Origin: an uncultured Aquimarina sp.
GTDB lineage: Bacteria; Bacteroidota; Bacteroidia; Flavobacteriales; Flavobacteriaceae
DNA: 64,000 nt
Direction: 5' to 3'
Assembly (NCBI GenBank): GCA_947495425.1
Contig: CANLYR010000001.1
Location: 1 to 64,000 of the forward strand
A program made the translations under genes and the position numbers. How positions within the stretch are numbered: the stretch's first letter is position 1; each line of letters opens with the position of its first letter. Shown here piece after piece: positions 8,660 to 17,915 of the stretch. Under the pieces are notes generated by a model that saw nothing but the letters and a program-made list of their open reading frames with translations, was not told where the DNA came from and searched no databases.

Positions 8660-9286
8660 ATGAATTCAAATAGAAAATTAATTATTTCCATTTTTATTAT
8701 CTGGTTATTCAATATTTCGGGTATTACAGGGATTCTACTTGGATATCAAGATTGGTTTTTACCAGTTACGTGGTTCAACTTGCTGATATACCTTTTTTTA
8801 ATTCTTTGGAATACTAATTTTAGCAAGACTTTGATTTTGGCATTATTTATTCCTTTTGGAGTAGGTATGGTGACCGAGTTTTTGGGGGTTAACTATGGGT
8901 TAATTTTCGGAAATTATACGTATGGAGAAAACCTGGGACTCAAAGTGCTGGGCGTTCCTTGGATTATTGGAGCAAACTGGGCGATTTTAACGTATTGTTC
9001 TGCAGCGTTGTCTAGAAAATTACATCATAATAGTGTAGTTTGTGCTGTACTTGGAGCAATACTGATGGTTGCCCTGGATGTAATTATTGAAGTTTCTGCA
9101 CCCAGGTTTGATTTTTGGGAATTCGAAAATGGTATTGTGCCGTTACAAAACTACATAGGATGGTTTTTTACGGCATTTTTAGTTCATATATTGCTTCAGA
9201 AAATTATAAAAGTATTCTCTTTTAAAATTTCTCTACATATTTTTATTGCTATCTTGGTGTTTTTCACTGTTTTTTTAATTGTTTGA
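8660..9286 (+). CDS. cruF: CruF-like carotenoid biosynthesis membrane protein
   Basis: 208 residues with about six or seven membrane segments. The block around LGVNYGLIFGNYTYGENLGLKVLGVP-type sequence (about residues 75-100) and the later LDVIIEVSAPRFDFWEF are hallmarks of the DUF422/CruF family. These proteins hydrate the end of acyclic carotenoids (1',2'-hydratase), a step towards myxol or saproxanthin. It sits between a carotene desaturase and a lycopene cyclase with almost no spacing, which supports the assignment. Confidence 0.82.
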   Translation: MNSNRKLIISIFIIWLFNISGITGILLGYQDWFLPVTWFNLLIYLFLILWNTNFSKTLILALFIPFGVGMVTEFLGVNYGLIFGNYTYGENLGLKVLGVPWIIGANWAILTYCSAALSRKLHHNSVVCAVLGAILMVALDVIIEVSAPRFDFWEFENGIVPLQNYIGWFFTAFLVHILLQKIIKVFSFKISLHIFIAILVFFTVFLIV

Positions 9287-10426
9287 ATGCAAAAATACGA
9301 TTACATAATTACTGGTATGGGTGCTTCGGGGCTAATGCTCGCTTATCATATGATTTCGAATCCCTTTTTTGATCAAAAACAAATACTATTGATTGATAAG
9401 GATCAGAAGGATCAAAATGATCGTACCTGGTGTTTTTGGGAGAAAGATAACGGTATCTGGGATGATATTGTGACCAAGAAATGGAATAATATCTACTTTG
9501 GAAGCGATAGTTTTTCAAAAAACATAGAAATTCTTCCATATCAATACAAAATGATAAGAAGTAAGGATTTTTACACGTTAATTCTTGATAAATTAATACA
9601 CCAATCTAACATAACGATTGTTAGAGAACACTTAGATAATATTGTAGATAAGGGAGATCATGTTGAGGTTGAAACGGATCAAAGTGTGTATACAGGAGAT
9701 AAAGTCTTTAATAGTGTCATATTCTCTCCTAGACACAAAGAACAAAAAAAATACCCGGTTTTGAACCAACATTTTGTAGGATGGTTCATCAAGACTACTG
9801 AAGATTCATTTGATGCAGAAACGGCAACTTTTATGGATTTTACTGTAGATCAGAAAGAGAATACACGATTTATGTATGTATTGCCAATGTCTAAAACCGA
9901 AGCTTTGTTTGAGTATACTTTATTTTCTGAAGATCTTTTGCCAGAAAAAGAATATGAAGATGAGATTATAAAATATATAGAAAAAAAAGGAATCTCTACC
10001 TATGAAATTACTGAAAAAGAAAAAGGATGTATCCCAATGACGTGTTATAATTTTAAAAAGCACAATTCTAAAAACGTAATTCATATAGGTACAGCGGGTG
10101 GTTGGACCAAACCTAGTACAGGATTTACATTCAACCTTACGCTAAAAAACACCAAAAAACTCACAAAATACCTGAAGAAAAGCGATGATTTATCAAAATT
10201 TGGGAAAACCACAAAATTCTGGTTCTATGATTTATTGTTTATTGATCTCTTGTATAAAAAAAATTATTTAGGCGCTTCTTTATTTTCAAAGTTGTTTGAG
10301 AAAAATAAAGCAACCAAAATTTTAAAGTTTTTGGATGAAGAAAGTACCCTTTTTGAAGATGTAAGAATCACTACGAGTTTGCCAGCTCTAAATTTTTTAA
10401 AGGTATTATGGCAAAGAGTTTTTTGA
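9287..10426 (+). CDS. crtY: Lycopene beta-cyclase (CrtY/CrtL family)
   Basis: A 379-residue flavoprotein that cyclises lycopene ends to beta-ionone rings. The N-terminal nucleotide-binding motif is IITGMGASGLMLAYH, followed by the RTWCFWE block (about residues 46-52) typical of lycopene cyclases. MYVLPMSKTEALFEYTLF and GTAGGWTKPSTGF are further family blocks. The start codon immediately follows the cruF stop codon, suggesting translational coupling. With CruF it would give carotenoids with one cyclic and one hydroxylated acyclic end. Confidence 0.9.
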   Translation: MQKYDYIITGMGASGLMLAYHMISNPFFDQKQILLIDKDQKDQNDRTWCFWEKDNGIWDDIVTKKWNNIYFGSDSFSKNIEILPYQYKMIRSKDFYTLILDKLIHQSNITIVREHLDNIVDKGDHVEVETDQSVYTGDKVFNSVIFSPRHKEQKKYPVLNQHFVGWFIKTTEDSFDAETATFMDFTVDQKENTRFMYVLPMSKTEALFEYTLFSEDLLPEKEYEDEIIKYIEKKGISTYEITEKEKGCIPMTCYNFKKHNSKNVIHIGTAGGWTKPSTGFTFNLTLKNTKKLTKYLKKSDDLSKFGKTTKFWFYDLLFIDLLYKKNYLGASLFSKLFEKNKATKILKFLDEESTLFEDVRITTSLPALNFLKVLWQRVF

Positions 10427-10457
10427 GGAGGTTTATTATTACTTGATACACTAAAAA

Positions 10458-11192
10458 TTAATTCATATCTCGTTCTTTTTTGATCTGATCATATGCTTTC
10501 TGTACTTCTCTAAATTTTGCTTCGGCACCTTTGATATGAATTTCATCCATATGTTGCACCTTATCAGGGTGATATTTTTTTGCCATGGTTCGAAATGCTT
10601 TTTTTACCTCAGCATCTGTGGCTGTTTTTTCAATTTCCAGAATTTTATAAGCTTGATCACCAGTCTTAAAAAACATGGCCTTTATACTTTCAAAATCCCT
10701 AAAATTTATTCGCAAAAATCCTGCAATTTTTTGAATCTCTTCTGCTTCAGAAGCACTCACGCTACCGTCTGCGTTTGCAATTCCGAAGAGAAAATGCAAA
10801 ATCTGAAGCCGTGCCGGATATCGGGTATGCTGGCTAATGTACATGCATACGCGCTGCGCAGAAACCTCTCTATTTTTAATAATTTCATTAAAGGTTCTAA
10901 ATGTTGCATTTGCACGCTCTTTTCCGTAGGCACTAACAAAATAACGCCTCACATAATCCAGCTCTTTTTGATTAACACTACCATCAGCTTTAATCACAAT
11001 TGAGGATAAAGAAAGCAAGTTAAGCTCAAAATCTGCCGGAGTTACTTTTGGCTGTTGTGAAAATACAGTTTTAAATCCACCACTGGTTTTGACGGTGGTA
11101 GAATCAAGAAGGCTTCCTATAATGAAACCAAGAACAGCGCCGGGAAATCTAAAAAATACATATCCTAGTATGGCGATAAACCATTTAATCAT
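10458..11192 (-). CDS. DjlA-like TerB/J-domain membrane protein
   Basis: 244 residues. An N-terminal hydrophobic segment (about 1-28, with a Gly-rich GAVLGFIIGSLLD end) anchors it. A TerB-like helical domain follows (about 50-165), including LSSIVIKADGSVNQKE and GIANADGSVSASEAEEI repeats. A C-terminal J-domain (about 178-244) carries the HPD motif in KKYHPDK. This is the DjlA layout; J-domains stimulate DnaK-type ATPases. The partner chaperone is not in the window. It is convergent with crtY. Confidence 0.85.
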   Translation of the reverse strand: MIKWFIAILGYVFFRFPGAVLGFIIGSLLDSTTVKTSGGFKTVFSQQPKVTPADFELNLLSLSSIVIKADGSVNQKELDYVRRYFVSAYGKERANATFRTFNEIIKNREVSAQRVCMYISQHTRYPARLQILHFLFGIANADGSVSASEAEEIQKIAGFLRINFRDFESIKAMFFKTGDQAYKILEIEKTATDAEVKKAFRTMAKKYHPDKVQHMDEIHIKGAEAKFREVQKAYDQIKKERDMN

Positions 11193-11362
11193 TCAAACAA
11201 TTTTTTGGGGTATAAAGATAACCTAAAATATCTAGGAATATCGTGACCTATTTATCAAATTAGACAGTAAAACGATGTACATGTTACTATAAAAATCATA
11301 ATGTTAGTTAAAAAATAGCGTTGGAACTACTAGGAAGTATACGGGGTATGGTACATAATTTG

Positions 11363-11370
11363 TACATTTG
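11363..11370 (+). promoter_or_regulatory. Putative -7 box of the bacilliredoxin gene
   Basis: TACATTTG matches TAnnTTTG, 32 bp before the ATG at 11403. No clear -33 TTG at the usual spacing. Confidence 0.45.
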
Positions 11371-11402
11371 TATAAAATTGTAATACAAAAAATATAATAA
11401 AT

Positions 11403-11813
11403 ATGTATCCAGCAGATTTAGTAAAACCAATGAGAGAAGATCTTACTACATTTGGTTTTGAAGAATTACACACAGGAGAAGCAGTAGAAAGTGCAATGAC
11501 GAAAGAAGGTACTACATTGGTAGTTGTGAACTCGGTATGTGGTTGTGCTGCAGCAAATGCTCGTCCGGGAGCAAAAGCTTCATTAAATAACAGTAAGAAA
11601 CCTGATAATTTAGTCACTGTTTTTGCAGGAGTGGATAGAGAAGCTACTGATAAGGCTCGTGGCTTTATGGTTCCATTCCCACCATCATCTCCCTCTATGG
11701 CATTGTTCAAAAATGGAGAATTGGTACATATGCTAGAGCGTCATCATATCGAAGGAAGACCTGCAGAAATGATCGCAGAAAACCTTATGGATGCCTATAA
11801 TGAGCATTGTTAA
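11403..11813 (+). CDS. BrxA/BrxB-family bacilliredoxin
   Basis: A 136-residue thioredoxin-fold protein of the DUF1094/YphP-YqiW family. The active site is C46-G47-C48 (SVCGCAAANARPGA), the CGC variant. In Firmicutes these remove bacillithiol from protein thiols; the thiol used here is unknown. The MYPADLVKPMREDL start is family-typical. It stands alone and ends in a clear terminator. Confidence 0.9.
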   Translation: MYPADLVKPMREDLTTFGFEELHTGEAVESAMTKEGTTLVVVNSVCGCAAANARPGAKASLNNSKKPDNLVTVFAGVDREATDKARGFMVPFPPSSPSMALFKNGELVHMLERHHIEGRPAEMIAENLMDAYNEHC

Positions 11814-11849
11814 AAATTATAGTGTTATTAGCACGCAAAAAATCTTTTT

Positions 11850-11884
11850 AACCGTCCCAAGTATCGGGACGGTTATTTGTTTTT
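11850..11884 (+). terminator. Intrinsic terminator after the bacilliredoxin gene
   Basis: A perfect 9-bp stem (AACCGTCCC / GGGACGGTT, 11850-11858 and 11866-11874) with a 7-base loop, followed by a T-rich stretch. Confidence 0.85.
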
Positions 11885-12000
11885 AACTACTTAATTTAGT
11901 CGGTTAAACTATTGGCTAACTAAAAATATTATTAGACATTGCGTTGTGTTTTTCGAATGGCAGAAGTGCTATTTTTAAGATATATTGATATAAATTTGAA

Positions 12001-12744
12001 ATGAAATTGATTAAAAAGATACTGTCTTACCCGTTAAGCGTATTATTTTATATTTCTTTTGGGCTTACTTTAGTTATTTTTCATCCCATACAGTGGCTAG
12101 GATTAACAATTGGTGGTGCAAAAGGACACAGAACAACAATAAATCTTATGAACCTTGGTTTATTAAGATGTTTGCATACATTAGGAGGTACATTTAGTTT
12201 TAGCAATACCTACAAATTACCAAAAGATCGATCATTGATTATTGTGTCGAATCATCAGAGTATGTTTGATATTGCTTTGATCTCATGGTTTTTGAGAAAG
12301 CATAAACCTAAGTTTATTTCTAAGATCGAATTAGGAAAAGGAATACCAAGTGTTTCCTTTAATTTACGAAACGGAGGACATGCTCTCATTGATCGCAAGA
12401 ACCCCAAGCAATCGATTCCTGCGCTCTCTGAATTTGGAAAATTTATTAGCGATAATAAATTTTCTGCGGTAATTTTTCCAGAGGGAACGCGAAGTAGAGA
12501 CGGAAAACCAAAAGAGTTTGCTCCAACAGGGCTAAAAATATTATTAAAAAAAGCCCCTGATTCACTGGTGGTACCCGTGACCGTTAATAATGGTTGGAAA
12601 TTATTAAAACATGGTAATTTTCCGCTGGGAATAGGGATGCATATGACGCTAGAAGTGAAAGAGCCTATAGAAATAAACGAATTGCCAACAGAAGAATTGT
12701 TAGACACTATAAGAGAGAGAATAATCTCAACAATAATAACGTAA
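12001..12744 (+). CDS. 1-acyl-glycerol-3-phosphate acyltransferase (PlsC family)
   Basis: A 247-residue membrane-associated acyltransferase that makes phosphatidic acid from lysophosphatidic acid. The catalytic motif NHQSMFD is at residues 84-90 and the substrate motif FPEGTRSRDG lies near residue 160. Two N-terminal hydrophobic segments anchor it. It is followed after 11 bp by an acyl-ACP desaturase, which suggests a membrane-lipid operon in which desaturated acyl chains feed phospholipid synthesis. Confidence 0.9.
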   Translation: MKLIKKILSYPLSVLFYISFGLTLVIFHPIQWLGLTIGGAKGHRTTINLMNLGLLRCLHTLGGTFSFSNTYKLPKDRSLIIVSNHQSMFDIALISWFLRKHKPKFISKIELGKGIPSVSFNLRNGGHALIDRKNPKQSIPALSEFGKFISDNKFSAVIFPEGTRSRDGKPKEFAPTGLKILLKKAPDSLVVPVTVNNGWKLLKHGNFPLGIGMHMTLEVKEPIEINELPTEELLDTIRERIISTIIT

Positions 12745-12755
12745 CACATACCATC

Positions 12756-13757
12756 ATGGCTATAGATAATATTAGATTAGAGGTAATGCAATTATTGGAA
12801 AAAAAGATTGAATCGTTTATCGATAAATTTTTGATTCCGATTGATAAAGTATGGCAACCCACAGATTTTTTGCCGAACTCACAAAATGAGGATACTTTTT
12901 TTGATGAGGTAAAAGAATTAAGAGAGCTTGCCAAAGAACTTCCATATGATTTTTGGGTAGTTCTAGTGGGAGATACAATTACTGAGGAAGCATTACCAAC
13001 TTATGAATCCTGGTTGATGGATGTAGAAGGTGTAAACCAACATGAAGACGAAAAAGATAATGGCTGGGCAAAGTGGGTAAGGTATTGGACAAGCGAAGAA
13101 AATCGCCACGGAGATACGCTAAATAAATATTTGTACTTGTCTGGTAGAGTGAATATGATAGAGGTAGAGCGAACTACACAACACCTAATCAATGATGGAT
13201 TTGATATTGGGACCGATAGAGATCCATATAAGAACTTTGTATACACCAGTTTTCAGGAACTGGCAACCAATGTTTCGCATAGTCGAGTTGCCAAAATGGC
13301 CAAAGAGTATTCTAATAAGTCTCTTGCCAAAATGTGCAAGATTATTGCAAGTGATGAGATGCGTCATTATAATGCGTATAGTGAATTTGTAAAAAATATA
13401 TTCGAGGTAGACCCTAGCCAGATGATGGTTGCTTTTAGTGATATGATGAAACACAAAATTGTGATGCCCGCTCATTTCCTTAGAGAATCAGGCGATGCTA
13501 TTGGTACAGCTTTTGAAGAATTTTCGAATGCAGCGCAGCGTTTAGGCGTTTATACCTCTCAAGATTATATTGATATTATGCAACGCCTTATCGATAAATG
13601 GGAAATAGATAAATTAGTTGATCTTACTGATGAAGCAGAGAAAGCTCGTGATTTTGTAATGAAACTACCAGCCAGAATGCAGCGTATTAGCGAGCGATTG
13701 GTCATCCCTGAAGATGTTTTTGAGTTTAAATGGGTACAACCTGCATTAATCAAGTAG
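12756..13757 (+). CDS. Soluble acyl-ACP desaturase
   Basis: A 333-residue di-iron desaturase of the plastid stearoyl-ACP type (FA_desaturase_2). The two iron-binding motifs are EENRHG (114-119) and DEMRH (200-204), with the expected spacing, and a further Glu comes from the upstream helix. It introduces a cis double bond into acyl chains bound to acyl carrier protein, using ferredoxin in known members. It lies between plsC and an HD hydrolase, with short gaps. Confidence 0.9.
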   Translation: MAIDNIRLEVMQLLEKKIESFIDKFLIPIDKVWQPTDFLPNSQNEDTFFDEVKELRELAKELPYDFWVVLVGDTITEEALPTYESWLMDVEGVNQHEDEKDNGWAKWVRYWTSEENRHGDTLNKYLYLSGRVNMIEVERTTQHLINDGFDIGTDRDPYKNFVYTSFQELATNVSHSRVAKMAKEYSNKSLAKMCKIIASDEMRHYNAYSEFVKNIFEVDPSQMMVAFSDMMKHKIVMPAHFLRESGDAIGTAFEEFSNAAQRLGVYTSQDYIDIMQRLIDKWEIDKLVDLTDEAEKARDFVMKLPARMQRISERLVIPEDVFEFKWVQPALIK

Positions 13758-13771
13758 AATTTTAGTGACTT

Positions 13772-14422
13772 ATGGATGTGATTATATCCAAAACTATCGA
13801 TTTTGTAAAAGAAGAACTTGCAGGAGCCGAAGGGGGTCATGATTGGTTTCATATCTACAGAGTGTTTAAAAACTCTCTGTTAATTGCCAAAGGCGAAAAA
13901 AATGTTGATAATTTTGTAATACAGCTTGGAGCATTACTACACGATATTGCAGATTCAAAATTTCACGATGGTGATGAAACTGTAGGCCCTAAGATTGCTA
14001 CCGAGTTTTTAGAGAGCCTACACGTAGAGCACATTGTAATTGATCATGTGGTCAATATTATCAAAAATATTTCTTTCAAAGGAGGAAACGCAGCCCAAAA
14101 ATTCAAATCCCCAGAACTGGATATAGTGCAAGACGCTGATCGGTTGGATGCTATTGGTGCTATCGGTATAGCCAGATGTTTTAACTATGGAGGATTCAAA
14201 AACAGAGCTCTCTATGATCCAGATATCGCTCCTGATCTTAATATGACTAAAGAAGAGTATAAGAAGTCTACAGCTCCGACCATTAATCATTTTTATGAAA
14301 AATTATTACTACTTAAGGATAGAATGAATACAAAAACAGGAAAAAAGATTGCTCTAGAGCGACATGCTTATATGGAGCAGTTTTTAAAGCAGTTTTATAA
14401 GGAGTGGGAAGGAGCTTCATAG
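13772..14422 (+). CDS. HD-domain phosphohydrolase
   Basis: A 216-residue cytosolic HD-superfamily protein. Metal-binding motifs are the early H of GGHDWFHIYRV, HD in GALLHDIADSK, and the late D in QDADRLDAIGAIG. It resembles the YedJ group of predicted phosphohydrolases; the substrate is unknown. It starts 14 bp after the desaturase stop and is probably in that operon. It is nearly end-to-end with the convergent radical SAM gene (1-bp gap). Confidence 0.85.
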   Translation: MDVIISKTIDFVKEELAGAEGGHDWFHIYRVFKNSLLIAKGEKNVDNFVIQLGALLHDIADSKFHDGDETVGPKIATEFLESLHVEHIVIDHVVNIIKNISFKGGNAAQKFKSPELDIVQDADRLDAIGAIGIARCFNYGGFKNRALYDPDIAPDLNMTKEEYKKSTAPTINHFYEKLLLLKDRMNTKTGKKIALERHAYMEQFLKQFYKEWEGAS

Positions 14423-14423
14423 C

Positions 14424-15497
14424 TTAAAACAATTTCAATTGCCCATCCTTATAGGATTCATGCAAATCGCAGTTTAATTGTATTTTATCAGCTTCAGAGA
14501 AATATTTTTTTCTGGCTAATGCAAATAATTGATGAATTTGATCAGCAATGTTACCTGATCCTTTCATTCTTCTTCCAAATTGACTGTCATTAAGGTTTCC
14601 ATTATGACATTCCATGATTTGATGAAGGATTTTATCCTTACGATCTGGTAAGGTGCTTTCTAACCATTGGGTAAATATGCCTCCTATAGCGCCGTTAAGA
14701 CGAACAATGGTGTATCCAACGCTTTTTGCACCTCGTTTAGAGATTTCTTCAACCAATGGCAGGATCTCATGGCTGTTGATACAAGGAATGACAGGAGCCA
14801 TCATTACATGTGTTGGGATTCCTGCGGCGTCTAGTTTTTCCAAGGTTTCCAGACGTTTTTTAATACTAGCTGTTCTTGGCTCCAGAATTCGTCGGGTTTC
14901 TTCATTTAAGGAGGTGATTGATAAGAATATAGAAACTAAATTATCTTGGGCTAATTCAGTAAGAATATCCAAATCTCTTAGTATCAAAGCATTTTTGGTG
15001 ATAATACCGACAGGATGCCTGTATTTTAAGAACATTTCGAGTAGGCTACGCGTAATTTTAAGTTTTTTCTCGATGGGTTGGTAGCAATCTGTGTTTCCGG
15101 ATAAGGATATGGGGTGTGCTTTCCAATGTTTACTTCGTAACTTTTTTTCCAAGAGTTCAGCAGCATTTTTTTTGACTAGAATTTTACTTTCAAAATCCAA
15201 TCCGGCACCATATCCCCAATATTCGTGAGAGTTACGAGCATAGCAATATACACATCCATGTTCGCAACCCTGATAAGGATTAAGAGAGTACGCCATCCCT
15301 ACATCTGGACTTGTTACCTTATTTATAATTGTTTTTGGAAACGTTTCTATAAAAGAAGTCTTACAGTTGTCGATTTGCTCTCCTTCTTTTTGGCAATAAT
15401 TTAAGAAATCATCTCGTAATGTATACTGGTTTTTGGAGAATCTGTTATGCACCTTTTCTTGTGCACCCCTGCCTTTTATATGGTTTCCTGGTTTCAT
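14424..15497 (-). CDS. PA0069-family radical SAM protein
   Basis: 357 residues. The radical SAM cluster motif CxxxCxxC is C78/C82/C85 in NPYQGCEHGCVYCYARN, followed by a YWGYGAGLDFE block. These mark the spore-photoproduct-lyase-like PA0069 group. The function of the group is unknown; related proteins repair DNA lesions or act on nucleotides. The N-terminal KPGNHIKGRGAQ motif is usual. No partner genes are adjacent. Confidence 0.88.
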   Translation of the reverse strand: MKPGNHIKGRGAQEKVHNRFSKNQYTLRDDFLNYCQKEGEQIDNCKTSFIETFPKTIINKVTSPDVGMAYSLNPYQGCEHGCVYCYARNSHEYWGYGAGLDFESKILVKKNAAELLEKKLRSKHWKAHPISLSGNTDCYQPIEKKLKITRSLLEMFLKYRHPVGIITKNALILRDLDILTELAQDNLVSIFLSITSLNEETRRILEPRTASIKKRLETLEKLDAAGIPTHVMMAPVIPCINSHEILPLVEEISKRGAKSVGYTIVRLNGAIGGIFTQWLESTLPDRKDKILHQIMECHNGNLNDSQFGRRMKGSGNIADQIHQLFALARKKYFSEADKIQLNCDLHESYKDGQLKLF

Positions 15498-15808
15498 GAG
15501 TACGGTTTTGTTACGGTTTAAAAGTAAAACTTTTATTGGAATTTTTCCTATAAAAAATGGAATATTTCCAAATAAAGAGTTTAATTTTGTATAATACCAG
15601 TTTTTATATGAAAGTACTGAAATACAAATTGAATTATTTTGATTTCAGGGAGGCATAAAATTTAGGGATAGCCATAGCTATCGATCAATTTTGGAACGAT
15701 GCATTACCTCAAAAAGAGACAGTTTATGCGATCATTTCCATATAAGAAATGGTATAAGGACATACGAATGGATCGCATGTTGGTTTTTAGGTTAAAAAAA
15801 GGTCAGTG
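15498..15808. other. Spacer upstream of the TIR gene
   Basis: A TAATTTTG box lies at 15582-15589. A small inverted repeat (CATTTCC ... GGAAATG-like) lies near 15735-15752. A short frame (15699-15809, 36 residues, very basic) ends in TGATG overlapping the TIR start codon. It may be a leader that couples translation or a chance frame. Nothing else was seen. Confidence 0.4.
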
Positions 15809-16792
15809 ATGAAGCATAATAATTATGAGTATGACGTTGCGCTATCCTTTGCAGGAGAGAACAGAGCATACGTAGAAGAAGTAGCCAATAATTTAAGGCT
15901 CAAAGGCGTAAGAGTATTCTATGATTTGTTTGAAGAAGCAAATTTATGGGGTAAAAACCTATATGAATACTTATCCGATATTTATCAGAGTAAGGCGCAG
16001 TATACAGTATTGTTTATTTCGGGCTTTTACAATCAAAAATTATGGACAAATCATGAGAGAGTTTCGATGCAAGCCAGAGCGTTTCAGGAAAGTCGGGAAT
16101 ATATCTTACCTGCCAGGTTTGATGATACCGAGATTCCCGGAATTCTAAAAACAGTAGGGTATATAGATTTGAAAAATAAAACACCAGAGGAATTAGCCAC
16201 CTTGATCGAAAAAAAAGTAAAGAAAGATCAAACATTTTTCAGAAAAAGATGGTCGAAACTCTCTACTATGATTAGCGCCAAACCGTTTATTTTTTCCATT
16301 AAAGTTTTAGACCATAAGGGCGAACTGGTAAAAAACTCAAAAGTAGTTCTGGTTGCAGATAATTCGACGTATTTAGAAGGATTTTCTGATCAAAATGGAT
16401 TGGCGCATTTTATCATACGTACACGTAAGTTATATACAGTGCTCATTGCACACCCAGAATATCCTGCTGTGATTTTTAGAAAAATCAATCCAAAAGAAGA
16501 TATCGAGGTAGCTATAGAAAAAACAGAAGGTTCTGGCTCTGCAATTATAAATAAATCAGAAGAAATTTCCGGGCTTACTGGTGAAATCAAACCTTTATTA
16601 AAATCTGAAAACGAGTTTAGTCTATATGCTGATAATATAGCCATAGAAGGAGGGATACAACAACCGTATGATTTTGAGTTAAATAAATCTATAAATTTAG
16701 AGGATAATGAAGGAAATAGTATACATTTAACCTTCAGATTTTTTCAAGGAAGAATCGCTTTAGTAGATTATAGTAAACACAAATCACATTAA
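15809..16792 (+). CDS. TIR-domain protein with C-terminal beta-rich region
   Basis: 327 residues. The N-terminal TIR domain (about 5-145) has YDVALSFAGENRAYVEEV (strand A and first loop), a GVRVFYD strand, and LWTNHERVSM, whose Glu is in the place of the catalytic Glu of TIR NADases. The C-terminal half begins like a carboxypeptidase-regulatory/Ig-type domain (IKVLDHKGELVKNSKVVLVADN) and ends in an unassigned beta-rich section. Many bacterial TIR proteins are antiphage NADases or make NAD-derived signals. No known partner (SIR2, STING, ThsA) is nearby, so a defence role is inference. I chose ATG 15809; GTG 15806 is in frame just before it. An isoaspartyl peptidase gene follows after 11 bp. 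Confidence 0.8.
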   Translation: MKHNNYEYDVALSFAGENRAYVEEVANNLRLKGVRVFYDLFEEANLWGKNLYEYLSDIYQSKAQYTVLFISGFYNQKLWTNHERVSMQARAFQESREYILPARFDDTEIPGILKTVGYIDLKNKTPEELATLIEKKVKKDQTFFRKRWSKLSTMISAKPFIFSIKVLDHKGELVKNSKVVLVADNSTYLEGFSDQNGLAHFIIRTRKLYTVLIAHPEYPAVIFRKINPKEDIEVAIEKTEGSGSAIINKSEEISGLTGEIKPLLKSENEFSLYADNIAIEGGIQQPYDFELNKSINLEDNEGNSIHLTFRFFQGRIALVDYSKHKSH

Positions 16793-16803
16793 ACTAACTC
16801 ATC

Positions 16804-17874
16804 ATGAAAAAGATACTTATCTTTTTAAGTTTTACCTTATTATGGGGATGCAAAGAACAATCAAAAGAAACTGCAGAAACACCGACCATAGAAGTTTCAC
16901 AAAAAGAAGTTCAAAAACCGACTAACACCTTTGGGATTGTTATACATGGAGGAGCAGGAACTATACTAAAAGAAAATATGACGCCCGAAAAAGAAACCGC
17001 ATACAAAGCTAAACTTGAAGAGGCTATAAGAGTAGGGCATACCATTCTCAAAAACGGAGGAACAAGTCTCGAGGCGATAGAAAAAACAATAAATATCTTA
17101 GAAAATTCTCCGTTGTTTAATGCTGGTAAAGGAGCCGTTTTTACTAATGAAGGCACTAATGAGTTAGACGCATCTATTATGGACGGTAGTACATTAAATG
17201 CAGGAGCAGTAGCGGGAGTATCAACAGTAAAAAATCCAATCAACCTGGCAAAAGAAGTAATGCTCAACTCACCACATGTATTACTTTCTGGGAAAGGTGC
17301 AGATCAATTTGCCGCCGAGAGAGGACTAGAAATTGTAGATCCAAAATATTTCTATACCGAAAACCGAATGAAGGCACTACAAAAGGTTAAAAATGCCCCA
17401 GATCATCCCGATGCCAAGAGCGCAACATCATTTTACGATCCTATTATTAAGGATTCTAAATTTGGGACCGTAGGTTGTGCTGCATTAGATAAACATGGTA
17501 ATTTGGCAGCTGGTACTTCTACAGGTGGGATGACCAATAAAAAATGGAATCGCATAGGGGATTCACCAATTATTGGTGCAGGAACGTATGCTAATAATGC
17601 CACTTGTGCGGTATCAAGTACAGGATGGGGAGAATACTTTATACGAGGAATGGTAGCATACGATATCTCTGCTATGATGGAATATAAAGGAGTTTCGCTT
17701 CAAGAAGCTGCATCAGAAGTGATCCAGAAGAAGCTTACTAAACTTGGGGGTACTGGTGGGATTGTAGCCATTGATAACCAAGGCAATGTATCTATGGAGT
17801 TTAATACTGCGGGTATGTATCGTGCTACAATGAATGCTAATGATGAGCTTACTATTGGGATTTACAAGGAGTGA
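16804..17874 (+). CDS. Isoaspartyl peptidase/L-asparaginase lipoprotein
   Basis: A 356-residue Ntn-hydrolase of the plant-type asparaginase family, which cleaves isoaspartyl dipeptides and asparagine after self-cleavage. The nucleophile is T222 in KFGTVGCAALD, with GTSTGGMTNKKW and GAGTYANN downstream as in the family. The N-terminus has a lipobox ending in LLWGC (C16), so the enzyme is exported and lipid-anchored. Length is normal. It lies 11 bp after the TIR gene, perhaps by chance. Confidence 0.9.
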   Translation: MKKILIFLSFTLLWGCKEQSKETAETPTIEVSQKEVQKPTNTFGIVIHGGAGTILKENMTPEKETAYKAKLEEAIRVGHTILKNGGTSLEAIEKTINILENSPLFNAGKGAVFTNEGTNELDASIMDGSTLNAGAVAGVSTVKNPINLAKEVMLNSPHVLLSGKGADQFAAERGLEIVDPKYFYTENRMKALQKVKNAPDHPDAKSATSFYDPIIKDSKFGTVGCAALDKHGNLAAGTSTGGMTNKKWNRIGDSPIIGAGTYANNATCAVSSTGWGEYFIRGMVAYDISAMMEYKGVSLQEAASEVIQKKLTKLGGTGGIVAIDNQGNVSMEFNTAGMYRATMNANDELTIGIYKE

Positions 17875-17915
17875 ACACCGCTATAGTGCCCATGGGGACA
17901 GTTATCCAGAATAGT

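Noticed and set aside
10536..11003. Long plus-strand frame opposite the J-domain gene
   Set aside because: Antisense shadow of a gene with clear TerB and HPD motifs; its translation shows no family features.
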